From NCBI GenBank assembly GCA_039923495.1, contig JBDTCO010000224.1, positions 1 through 43,271 on the forward strand: 43,271 nt of DNA. Reading direction: 5' to 3'. The position numbers and the translations under genes were made by a program. Below the pieces are notes generated by a model. The model ran no database searches. It saw nothing but the letters and a program-made list of their open reading frames with translations, and had not been told where the DNA came from. Positions 1 through 7,316 of this stretch are shown piece after piece (position 1 is the first letter of the stretch; the number at the start of each line of letters is the position of its first letter). The DNA is from JBDTCO01 sp039923495. Lineage in GTDB: Bacteria; Myxococcota_A; Polyangia; Palsa-1104.

Positions 1-21
1 GACGACCGACCAGTAAAGCAT
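1..21 (-). CDS. DUF1328 family membrane peptide, first 7 codons only (runs off window)
   Basis: On the minus strand an ATG at 19-21 reads MLYWSVV before the window ends. This is identical to the start of the complete DUF1328 gene at 167-340, with the same ribosome binding site upstream, because both lie in the 57-bp direct repeat. The most economical reading is a tandem duplicate of the DUF1328 gene. Whether the rest of the copy is intact cannot be seen. Confidence 0.7.
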
Positions 22-57
22 GTGCGTGCTCCATCCTTCGGGCCTGCGAGGTCGACG
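1..57. repeat. 57-bp direct repeat, copy 1
   Basis: Bases 1-57 are identical to 320-376. Each copy covers the first codons of a DUF1328 gene (minus strand), its ribosome binding site and about 36 bp upstream. The repeat may extend to the left beyond the window. Confidence 0.95.
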
Positions 58-166
58 CTCGCACTCCGATCTTTCTTGAACCGTGGGCTGGCCGCTGCGA
101 TGTGGATGCAGCCGCAGAGCAGGGCAAAAACGACCAGGGAGCGCACGTCACGCGCGCGAGACGTCC

Positions 167-340
167 TTATACGGCCTTGCCGCCGCGAGCCAGCGTCATG
201 ATGCCGGTGATGGCGAAGAGGACGACGAACACGAAGAAGAGGATCTTGGCGATGCCCGCAGCGCTGGCAGCGATGCCACCGAAGCCGAACAGGGCAGCGA
301 CGAGAGCGATGACGAGAAAGACGACCGACCAGTAAAGCAT
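167..340 (-). CDS. DUF1328 (YtjA-like) small membrane protein
   Basis: This 57-residue protein starts MLYWSVVFLVIALVAALFGF and ends in a small basic tail. It has two hydrophobic stretches (about residues 4-25 and 30-50) rich in Gly and Ala, the size and layout of DUF1328/YtjA inner-membrane proteins. Those are often stress-inducible and have no known biochemical role. The start is an ATG preceded by GGATGGAG at good spacing. A second copy of the gene start lies about 320 bp downstream in the direction of transcription, at the window edge. The family call rests on length and the MLYW...GG pattern. Confidence 0.85.
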   Translation of the reverse strand: MLYWSVVFLVIALVAALFGFGGIAASAAGIAKILFFVFVVLFAITGIMTLARGGKAV

Positions 341-376
341 GTGCGTGCTCCATCCTTCGGGCCTGCGAGGTCGACG
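320..376. repeat. 57-bp direct repeat, copy 2
   Basis: Identical to bases 1-57. It contains the start codon, ribosome binding site and upstream sequence of the DUF1328 gene at 167-340. The two copies are 319 bp apart, about the length of one gene plus its leader, which fits a tandem duplication. Confidence 0.95.
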
Positions 377-442
377 ACGAGTAGGGCCCGAAAGGTGTCG
401 TCCAGCGCATGGCGCGGGCTCGTCGACGGTTGATTCGATAAC

Positions 443-458
443 GCCTGCCGGTGCAGGC
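443..458 (-). terminator. Stem-loop after the hypothetical gene at 465-875
   Basis: The arms GCCTGC and GCAGGC are a perfect 6-bp GC-rich match around a 4-nt loop. They lie a few bases after the stop codon of the minus-strand gene ending at 465. There is no strong T-run, so this is a probable but unproven terminator. Confidence 0.45.
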
Positions 459-464
459 CGGTGA

Positions 465-875
465 CTACGCTGCGACGGAGAAGTCGCGACGGATGCTGGG
501 AACGTCGAAGCCCCGGTGGCTCGACAGGTTGGAGCGGAGCAGGTCGTGGAGCTGGCACGGCAGCTCGGGCTTAGCGAGGAGGCGCATGTACTCGCGCTCG
601 AGGCGCTCGAGGAGGTCCGCGTGCGTGCCCTGGAACATCAGCGCCGAGCGCATGCAGCGCGCGTAGCTGATGGAGTCCTCGCCCAGGTCGCGCAGCGCCG
701 TGCCGAGGTCGAAGAGATGAACCTGAGCCGTCCCTGCTCGGGCTGCGAAGCGAGCCTGCTCATCGTCGGACGCGCTCGGTGCTTCCGAGTGGCAGGCCTC
801 GATGAGCGCGTACTCCAGCGAGGCGATGCGATAGAGCGGCTCGAGCCAGAACTTCGGGTTGTTGTTCGTCGTCAT
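465..875 (-). CDS. Hypothetical protein, 136 aa
   Basis: I do not recognise a family. The protein begins MTTNNNPKFWLEPLYRIASLE, is predicted to be mostly alpha-helical, and has no signal peptide or membrane segment. A Cys/His-containing stretch (EACHSEAPSASDDEQ) lies near residue 30. I chose the ATG at 873-875, which has GAGG about 8 bases upstream, over an in-frame ATG 17 codons earlier that lacks a good ribosome binding site. It is transcribed divergently from the ferritin-like gene at 1120, so the 244 bp between them must hold both promoters. Third-position GC is that of a real gene in this genome. Confidence 0.65.
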   Translation of the reverse strand: MTTNNNPKFWLEPLYRIASLEYALIEACHSEAPSASDDEQARFAARAGTAQVHLFDLGTALRDLGEDSISYARCMRSALMFQGTHADLLERLEREYMRLLAKPELPCQLHDLLRSNLSSHRGFDVPSIRRDFSVAA

Positions 876-932
876 CGTGATCCTCGGAGCGGGTGCGGCG
901 ATGATCCGAGCTTCAGCACGCGGCATGCCAGG

Positions 933-954
933 GCTGATCTGCCGCGAGATCAGC
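933..954. promoter_or_regulatory. Perfect inverted repeat in the divergent intergenic region
   Basis: Arms GCTGATCT and AGATCAGC flank a 6-nt spacer. The repeat lies between the divergent hypothetical gene (start 875) and ferritin-like gene (start 1120). The 876-1119 stretch has no gene. The repeat could be an operator or a structured leader element. No known regulator consensus was recognised. Confidence 0.4.
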
Positions 955-1119
955 GACTTTGCGGTGTGTCGTGGGCTCGTGCTCCCGCGAAATCGTCACA
1001 GCGGGGCGAAAGGTCTCGAACGAGCGCGCAGATCCGGCATCCAAGCTCGTGCTCTCGCTACGCGCAGGTGCGGAACACTGCGTGCACCGCACGAGGGCTC
1101 AACCGGAGGACCGAGGATC

Positions 1120-1677
1120 ATGGACAAAGCCCAAGCGAAGCAGCCCGAGAAGCCGTTCGAGCTCGACCTGAAGAAGATCCGTGCGCAGGCACGCGCGCAT
1201 ATGAAGGACGGCGCCGTCACCAAGGCGAACACCGCCGATCACTCCCGCGTGGTGAAGGTGCTCAACGAGGCGCTCGCCACGGAGCTCGTGTGCGTCGCGC
1301 GCTACAAGGCCCACTATTACGCGGCGCAGGGACCGCGCGGCAAAGTCATCGCCGCGGAGTTCCTCGAGCACGCCGGCGAGGAGCAGGCGCACGCCGACGC
1401 CATCGCCGAGCGCCTCGATCAGCTCGGTGGTCCGATCAACCTCAACCCCGAGGGCATGGTCGGCCGCAGCCACACCGAGTACTCGCCAGGCAGCGATGAC
1501 CTCAAGGCCATGCTCATCGAGAACCTCGTCGCAGAGCGCGTCGCCATCGAGACGTACACCGAGATCGTCCGCTGGCTCGGCGACCACGACGTCACGACGC
1601 GCCGCCTCATGGAGGACATCCTCGCGAAGGAAGAGGAGCACGCCGACGATCTGGCGAAGCTGCTCGAAGGCATGTAG
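1120..1677 (+). CDS. Ferritin-like / bacterioferritin-type protein
   Basis: This 185-residue protein has a predicted four-helix ferritin-like core starting near residue 40 (VVKVLNEALATELVCVARY). The di-iron ligand pattern is visible: Glu in ATELV, an ExxH in GEEQAH, a second Glu in ENLVAERVAIE and a final ExxH in KEEEHADDL. The family stores iron or handles peroxide-linked redox stress. About 40 N-terminal residues rich in Lys and Ala precede the core. The start ATG follows GGAGGACCGAGG, a strong ribosome binding site. The gene stands alone and converges on the response regulator at 1753, separated by a perfect palindrome. Whether it oligomerises as a bacterioferritin cage or a Dps-like shell cannot be told from sequence. 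Confidence 0.85.
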   Translation: MDKAQAKQPEKPFELDLKKIRAQARAHMKDGAVTKANTADHSRVVKVLNEALATELVCVARYKAHYYAAQGPRGKVIAAEFLEHAGEEQAHADAIAERLDQLGGPINLNPEGMVGRSHTEYSPGSDDLKAMLIENLVAERVAIETYTEIVRWLGDHDVTTRRLMEDILAKEEEHADDLAKLLEGM

Positions 1678-1704
1678 CCCACGGCTCGACCTGCACGAAA
1701 TGAA

Positions 1705-1726
1705 AACGGCCCCGATCGGGGCCGTT
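1705..1726. terminator. Palindromic bidirectional terminator
   Basis: A perfect 22-bp palindrome (11-bp arms, GC-rich centre GGCCCCGATC) lies between the convergent ferritin-like gene and response regulator. It is flanked by GAAA on the left and a partly T-rich stretch on the right, fitting a terminator shared by both transcripts. Confidence 0.75.
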
Positions 1727-1752
1727 CTCGTTTCGCATCGGTGGGGGAGCTG

Positions 1753-2166
1753 CTACGGGTACTCGACGAGCTGCCAGTAGCGGTTGAGCGTGACCATCAG
1801 CTCGACGAAGCTGAGGAACGTCACGGGTTTCAGTAAATAGCCGGCGACGTGGAGACCGTACGCGTCCATTCGATCGCGCTCCTCGTTCGACGTGGTCAGC
1901 ACGACGACGGGCGTGGCGTGGTGCTCTGCGTCGCGACGCAGCTCGCGCAGCATCTCGATGCCGTTCATCCGGGGCATGTTGAGGTCGAGCAGGATGAGGC
2001 GACGTCCGATGGGGATCGAGCCGTCGCGGAGCATCTTCAGCCCCTCGATGCCGTCGCGCGCGACGTACAGCGGGTTCGAGATGTTGCCTTTCTCGAAGGC
2101 ACGACGGACGTTCATGACGTCGATATCGTCGTCGTCTACGAGCAAGACGTGGATGGGTTCTTTCAT
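1753..2166 (-). CDS. Single-domain response regulator (REC only, Rcp1-like)
   Basis: The 137-residue protein is one receiver domain. It has the acidic pocket DDDD at residues 11-14, the phosphoacceptor Asp61 in LLDLNMP, Thr in VVVLTTSN and the Lys of KPV near residue 118. The GNISNPLYVARDG stretch is typical of the Rcp1 subfamily that serves phytochrome-like and CHASE-type kinases. Its ATG directly abuts the TAG of the upstream kinase gene with no spacer base. The pair are almost certainly co-translated and are probably cognate partners. There is no output domain, so it likely acts in a phosphorelay or by protein contact. Confidence 0.93.
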   Translation of the reverse strand: MKEPIHVLLVDDDDIDVMNVRRAFEKGNISNPLYVARDGIEGLKMLRDGSIPIGRRLILLDLNMPRMNGIEMLRELRRDAEHHATPVVVLTTSNEERDRMDAYGLHVAGYLLKPVTFLSFVELMVTLNRYWQLVEYP

Positions 2167-3603
2167 CTACACAACCTCTGCGGGCCACACGAAGCCAAAG
2201 CGGGCACCCTGGCCTGTGGTCGAGTGGACCTCGACCTTGCCGCCACGACTTTCCACCAACTTCTTCACGACCGCCAATCCGATGCCCGTTCCCTCGACCT
2301 TGTCGCGTGGTGCGAGCGTTTGGAAGATGCCAAAAACCTTTTCGTGATGGTGGGGTGCAATGCCGGGCCCCGCGTCTTTTATATAGAACGTTGGACGACC
2401 GGCCAGTTTTTCGTAGCCAATCTCGATCGATCCCTTTGCATCCGGGCAGCCGTGCTTGATGGCGTTCTGCACGAGGTTCATGAGCACCTGCTGCAGCGGC
2501 ACGCGCTCGGTGAGGAGCGTGGGCAAGCTCTGAGCGATGGTGATCGCGCAGCCCGACGGCGCCGCGATGAGGTCGACGACGTCGCGCGCGAGCTGAGCGG
2601 TGTCGACGCGCTCGACGTGGCTGCGGATGCGGCCGGCGCGCGAGTACGCGAGGATGCCTTCGATCAGCGCCTCGAGGCGAACCGCGCGCCCGCGGAGCAG
2701 CTTGAGGTTGTCGCTGATGCTGGGCGCGACGTCGGCACCGAGGTCCTCCTCGATGAACGTCGCGAGGTTCATGATGCCGCGCAGAGGCGCCTTGAGATCG
2801 TGCGACGTGGCGTACGCGAACTGATCGAGCTCCTCGTTGGTGCGCTGCAGCGCCTGCGACAGCTCCTGCTGTCGGCCGAGCTGCTCGCCGAGCTGCTTCT
2901 CGTGCTCGAGCAAGGACTCGGTCTGCTGGCCGAGCTTCACCGACTGCGCCTCCATGATCCGTTGCGCCGCCTCGCGTGCACGCACCGCGCTCATGAGGCT
3001 GAGGTTGACGAGCACCGCGAGCGCGAACGCGATGAGCGTGCCGGACAGCACCACCGCTCGCGAGAACCGGACGTGTTGCTCCACGCGCGCGGAGTATTCG
3101 TCCCTGAGCGACTTCTCGCGACGCATCACCTCGTCGAGATCGAAGCGGATCGCCTCCGTGAGGCGCTGCCCCTTGCCGTCGGCAATCAGGCGGCGCGCCG
3201 TATCGACGCCTTCGTGGTCGGCGATCTCGATCGCGTGGGCCATCTCGGCGAGCTTCTCGTCATATGTGGTGGCGAGCCGCTGGAAGACCGGCTGCAGATC
3301 CTCCTTGCCGCCGAACGCGATCCGCAGCGCCTCCACCGGATCGGGGCGAGCGAGCGCGGCCTGGTATGCGCCGAGGTACGCCTTGTCCATGGTCAGCAAG
3401 TATCCGCGCTGCGCGGTCTCGGCCTGGAGGACATCGATGCGAACCTCGTCGGCGGCCTCCCTGATGTGGCGCGAACGAAGGGCCTGGTCGCGCAGACCCA
3501 GCGCGCTCGTCAGCGCGGCAGCCGACACCCAGCCGGTGGCGATCACGAGAAGGGCCACACCGAAGCTGGCCAGGATACGAAGCTGGATGCGTGTCAGTTG
3601 CAT
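2167..3603 (-). CDS. CHASE3-domain sensor histidine kinase
   Basis: The 478-residue membrane kinase has TM1 at about 9-33, a helical periplasmic CHASE3-like domain (about 35-180, with the AETAQRGYLL signature), TM2 at 183-205 and a coiled coil to about 255. A HisKA domain follows with His268 in ATSHDLKAPLRG. The HATPase domain has an N box (NLVQNAIKHG), a G1 box (KDAGPGIAP) and a G2 box (GTGIGLAVV). It should autophosphorylate and pass phosphate to the abutting response regulator. The start was set at the ATG giving MQLTRIQLRI, directly before TM1. A sigma-54-like promoter lies 52-67 bp upstream. Confidence 0.92.
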   Translation of the reverse strand: MQLTRIQLRILASFGVALLVIATGWVSAAALTSALGLRDQALRSRHIREAADEVRIDVLQAETAQRGYLLTMDKAYLGAYQAALARPDPVEALRIAFGGKEDLQPVFQRLATTYDEKLAEMAHAIEIADHEGVDTARRLIADGKGQRLTEAIRFDLDEVMRREKSLRDEYSARVEQHVRFSRAVVLSGTLIAFALAVLVNLSLMSAVRAREAAQRIMEAQSVKLGQQTESLLEHEKQLGEQLGRQQELSQALQRTNEELDQFAYATSHDLKAPLRGIMNLATFIEEDLGADVAPSISDNLKLLRGRAVRLEALIEGILAYSRAGRIRSHVERVDTAQLARDVVDLIAAPSGCAITIAQSLPTLLTERVPLQQVLMNLVQNAIKHGCPDAKGSIEIGYEKLAGRPTFYIKDAGPGIAPHHHEKVFGIFQTLAPRDKVEGTGIGLAVVKKLVESRGGKVEVHSTTGQGARFGFVWPAEVV

Positions 3604-3654
3604 CGTGTCAGGGTGCCACGTACGGGTTCTTCGCCCCGCGCGTGTGAGGGTCGA

Positions 3655-3670
3655 TGCAGCGAGGGTGCCA
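3655..3670 (-). promoter_or_regulatory. Sigma-54-like promoter for the CHASE3 kinase gene
   Basis: Read on the minus strand: TGGCAC-N5-CTGCA against the sigma-54 consensus TGGCAC-N5-TTGCA, one mismatch, with the GG and GC elements correctly spaced. The -12 element is about 52 bp before the kinase start codon. It lies back to back with the plus-strand site at 3679-3694. Confidence 0.55.
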
Positions 3671-3678
3671 CACGACGG

Positions 3679-3694
3679 TGGCACAGGGATCGCA
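3679..3694 (+). promoter_or_regulatory. Sigma-54-like promoter facing the NtrC-family gene
   Basis: TGGCAC-N5-TCGCA has one mismatch to the sigma-54 consensus with correct spacing. The -24 elements of this site and of the opposing site form the inverted repeat GTGCCAC-N6-GTGGCAC at 3665-3684. The activator it would express is itself of the sigma-54-dependent class, suggesting autoregulation. Confidence 0.55.
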
Positions 3695-3817
3695 CACAGT
3701 GCCGAGGACTTACATGATTCTGCGGAGAAGACACGAATGGACATCGAATCAGTCAGGACATCTCGCCACGCTGAGGCATTCGGCCACGGCCAGCCCGTAT
3801 CGCGCTATCGTCCTGCC

Positions 3818-5221
<1,404 letters not shown>

Positions 5222-5240
5222 AACCACGCCCAACTCATAA

Positions 5241-5272
5241 ACGCCCGGCGGGTTCCTTTCCCCCCCGGGCGT
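5241..5272 (+). terminator. Stem-loop after the NtrC-family gene
   Basis: Arms ACGCCCGG and CCGGGCGT pair perfectly and can extend inward with one mismatch. The hairpin begins about 20 bp after the stop at 5221. There is no long T-run. A GTG start at 5271 for the next gene would fall inside the stem, which favours the ATG at 5292. Confidence 0.5.
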
Positions 5273-5291
5273 GTTACATACACGCACGATC

Positions 5292-6902
5292 ATGGGCTCT
5301 TCCGACACGATTCTCCGCGTTCTGCTGGTAGATGACGATGACGTCGATCGCGCGAACGTGCGACGCGTGCTCTCGCAACGGCACGCCAAGCTGATCCTTA
5401 CCGAGGTCGCGAGCGCGGAGGCGGCCATCCAGATCGCGAGCAAGGAGAAGTTTGCGTGTCTCCTGCTCGACTATCTCCTGCCGGGCACCAATGCGCTCGA
5501 GCTCCTGCCCGTGCTGCGGCAGCACCTGGGCAACGTCCCGTGCATCGTCCTCACCGGCTACGGTGATGAGCAGGTCGCCGTCGAGCTCATGAAGGCCGGC
5601 GCCAACGACTACATGGCGAAGGATCGCCTCGATGGCCGAGCGCTCGAGCGCTCCATCGTCCAGGCAGTCTCGCTCGCCGGCGCACGCCATCGCTTCGAGG
5701 CGTCCGAGCGCGCGCAAGGCGTGTACCTCGAGCGGCTGCGCGCGCTCGTCGCGTCCACGTCAGCCCTCTTTGCCGGTCGCAACGTCGAGGACAGGCTGGA
5801 GGTCGCCGCGAACACCGCGCAGAGCCTCTTCGAGGCCACCGAGCTCTTCGTCGGCATGGCCACCGAGAACGGCGACACCGTGCTCGTGCAGCGCGGCGGC
5901 AACCCGGCCGAGCAGGGTGCGGTCGACGCACGGTGGAGCGAGGTCTTCGCGGCCGCGCTCGCTGCAGATCCCGCCAGCGCCAAGCTCGCGCACAAGGCGA
6001 GCAGCGACGGCCTGCTCCTCTACACATACCCACTCGTGTCGGCGTCGCGCGAGTGGCGAGGCGTGCTCGGCGTGCGTCTCCCCACGCCCCCGGCCGCGTT
6101 CGCGGAGCTCAACGAGTCGTTGCTCGCGCAGCTCGGCGAGAACATCGCGGTCGCTGTCGAGAACGTCCGGCTCTATCAGGCCACGGCCAAGGCCGTGTCT
6201 GCGCGCGACGCCGTCATGGCGTTCGTCTCGCACGATCTGAGATCGCCGCTGTCGAGCTTCAGCCTCGGCCTCGAGCTCCTCCGCGAGAGCGAGATCGGCG
6301 ACAGCTCCAACAAGATCGTGCTCGACCGCATGCAGAGCGCGGTGCGGCACATGAACCGCCTCATCGAAGATCTGCTCGACGTCTCGCGCATCGAGCGCCA
6401 GGCGCTGCAGGTCACGCCGGCGCCGCTTTCGGTGCGCGCGGTCGTCGAAGAGGTGGCATCGCTGACGAGCCCTCAGGCCGAGGCCGGGCAGATCAAGCTG
6501 CGCATGCCGCCGGTGCGTGAGGGTGGCGACACCGTCATTCCCGCCGATCGTCACCGCGTCGTGCAGCTGCTCTCCAACCTCGTGTCCAACGCGTTCAAGT
6601 TCTCGCCGAAGGGCTCGACCGTCGCGATCGACGTCGTACATGTCGATGATGCGGTGCGCTTCTCTGTCGTCGACGAGGGCGCGGGGATCGGCCCCGAGCA
6701 GCTGCCGCGCGTGTTCGAGCGCTTCTATCGTCAGGGCGGCAAGGGTCTCGGTCTCGGGCTCTACATCGCGAAGGCGATCGTCGATGCCCACGGTGGCGAC
6801 ATCTGGGTGGAGAGCGAGCTCGGCAAGGGCACGAGCTTCCACTTCACGCTGCCGCGAACGGCTCAGTCCAGGTCGAGCGTCGGCGTGAGCGACGCGAAGT
6901 AG
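5292..6902 (+). CDS. REC-GAF-histidine kinase (receiver domain at the N-terminus)
   Basis: This is a soluble 536-residue kinase. A receiver domain (about 8-125, acidic DDDD at 14-17, phosphoacceptor Asp60) comes first. A GAF-like region (about 150-300) with the usual closing LGENIAVAVENVRLY helix follows. HisKA has His314 in VSHDLRSPLSSF, and HATPase has NLVSNAFKFSPKG, DEGAGIGPEQLPRVFERFYR and GKGLGLGLYIAKAI. Having REC before the kinase core is the reverse of classical hybrid kinases. The kinase may be switched by another kinase phosphorylating its receiver, and the CHASE3 kinase next door is an obvious candidate. The 3' end overlaps the convergent PilZ gene by 40 bp. Confidence 0.92.
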   Translation: MGSSDTILRVLLVDDDDVDRANVRRVLSQRHAKLILTEVASAEAAIQIASKEKFACLLLDYLLPGTNALELLPVLRQHLGNVPCIVLTGYGDEQVAVELMKAGANDYMAKDRLDGRALERSIVQAVSLAGARHRFEASERAQGVYLERLRALVASTSALFAGRNVEDRLEVAANTAQSLFEATELFVGMATENGDTVLVQRGGNPAEQGAVDARWSEVFAAALAADPASAKLAHKASSDGLLLYTYPLVSASREWRGVLGVRLPTPPAAFAELNESLLAQLGENIAVAVENVRLYQATAKAVSARDAVMAFVSHDLRSPLSSFSLGLELLRESEIGDSSNKIVLDRMQSAVRHMNRLIEDLLDVSRIERQALQVTPAPLSVRAVVEEVASLTSPQAEAGQIKLRMPPVREGGDTVIPADRHRVVQLLSNLVSNAFKFSPKGSTVAIDVVHVDDAVRFSVVDEGAGIGPEQLPRVFERFYRQGGKGLGLGLYIAKAIVDAHGGDIWVESELGKGTSFHFTLPRTAQSRSSVGVSDAK

Positions 6903-7219
6903 TCGTTCAGCAGCAGCAGTTGGTCGACGTCCATGCCGCTGAAGCGCACGCCCATGCCCGGCTGATCGGGCTCGGGGTGACCGAGCCAGCGGACCTCGCC
7001 GCGAACCTCGAGCGGTCCACCCGTCGGCATCTCGACGACGAGCCGGAGCTGCGTGCCCACCGGCGGTGCGAACGGCGTCACGACGAAGGCGCCGCCGACC
7101 CCGATGTTGCGCGTGTACGCGCTGCGCTCCTGTGTACCGGGCGCCTGGAAGACGATCCGCACGCGGCGTCCCGGGCGAGGTTTGCCCCGGAAGTGTCCCC
7201 GCCGCTCGCCTTTGTCCAC
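6863..7219 (-). CDS. PilZ-domain protein (putative cyclic-di-GMP receptor)
   Basis: The 118-residue protein is essentially one PilZ domain. The RxxxR-type motif appears in GRRVRIVF, and the second motif is NIGVGGAFV, close to the D/NxSxxG signature but with Val where Ser is usual. C-di-GMP binding should therefore be tested rather than assumed. The domain continues through VRWLGHPEPDQPGMGVRF, a common PilZ ending. I used the GTG at 7217-7219. An ATG 28 codons upstream would overlap the mpl promoter and adds no recognisable sequence. The last 40 bp overlap the end of the convergent kinase gene. Confidence 0.82.
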   Translation of the reverse strand: MDKGERRGHFRGKPRPGRRVRIVFQAPGTQERSAYTRNIGVGGAFVVTPFAPPVGTQLRLVVEMPTGGPLEVRGEVRWLGHPEPDQPGMGVRFSGMDVDQLLLLNDYFASLTPTLDLD

Positions 7220-7279
7220 GCCGCAATGCTCTCGTGAGCGCTGGGGCCGGTCAACAAGGGTGACGAGGGCGCGCGTTCG

Positions 7280-7308
7280 TTGACACGTCGAAACAGTCCG
7301 CATACAAA
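7280..7308 (+). promoter_or_regulatory. Sigma-70-type promoter of mpl, leaderless spacing
   Basis: TTGACA (7280-7285), a 17-bp spacer and TACAAA (7303-7308). Only 8 bases separate the -10 from the GTG start at 7317, and there is no Shine-Dalgarno. Transcription would begin within a base or two of the start codon. Confidence 0.7.
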
Positions 7309-7316
7309 GACGCCGC

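Noticed and set aside
58..146. Short minus-strand frame (GTG at 146) with a signal-peptide-like start
   Set aside because: It begins with a hydrophobic stretch but runs into the DUF1328 start in the wrong frame. It could be real only if the region left of the window supports it.
1849..3717. Long plus-strand open frame opposite the CHASE3 kinase gene
   Set aside because: It is antisense to a recognised kinase, His/Arg/Asp-rich and without motifs. Such frames are common in very GC-rich DNA.
5271..5291. Earlier GTG start for the REC-GAF kinase
   Set aside because: It lies inside the hairpin after the preceding gene and adds residues that are not part of the receiver domain.
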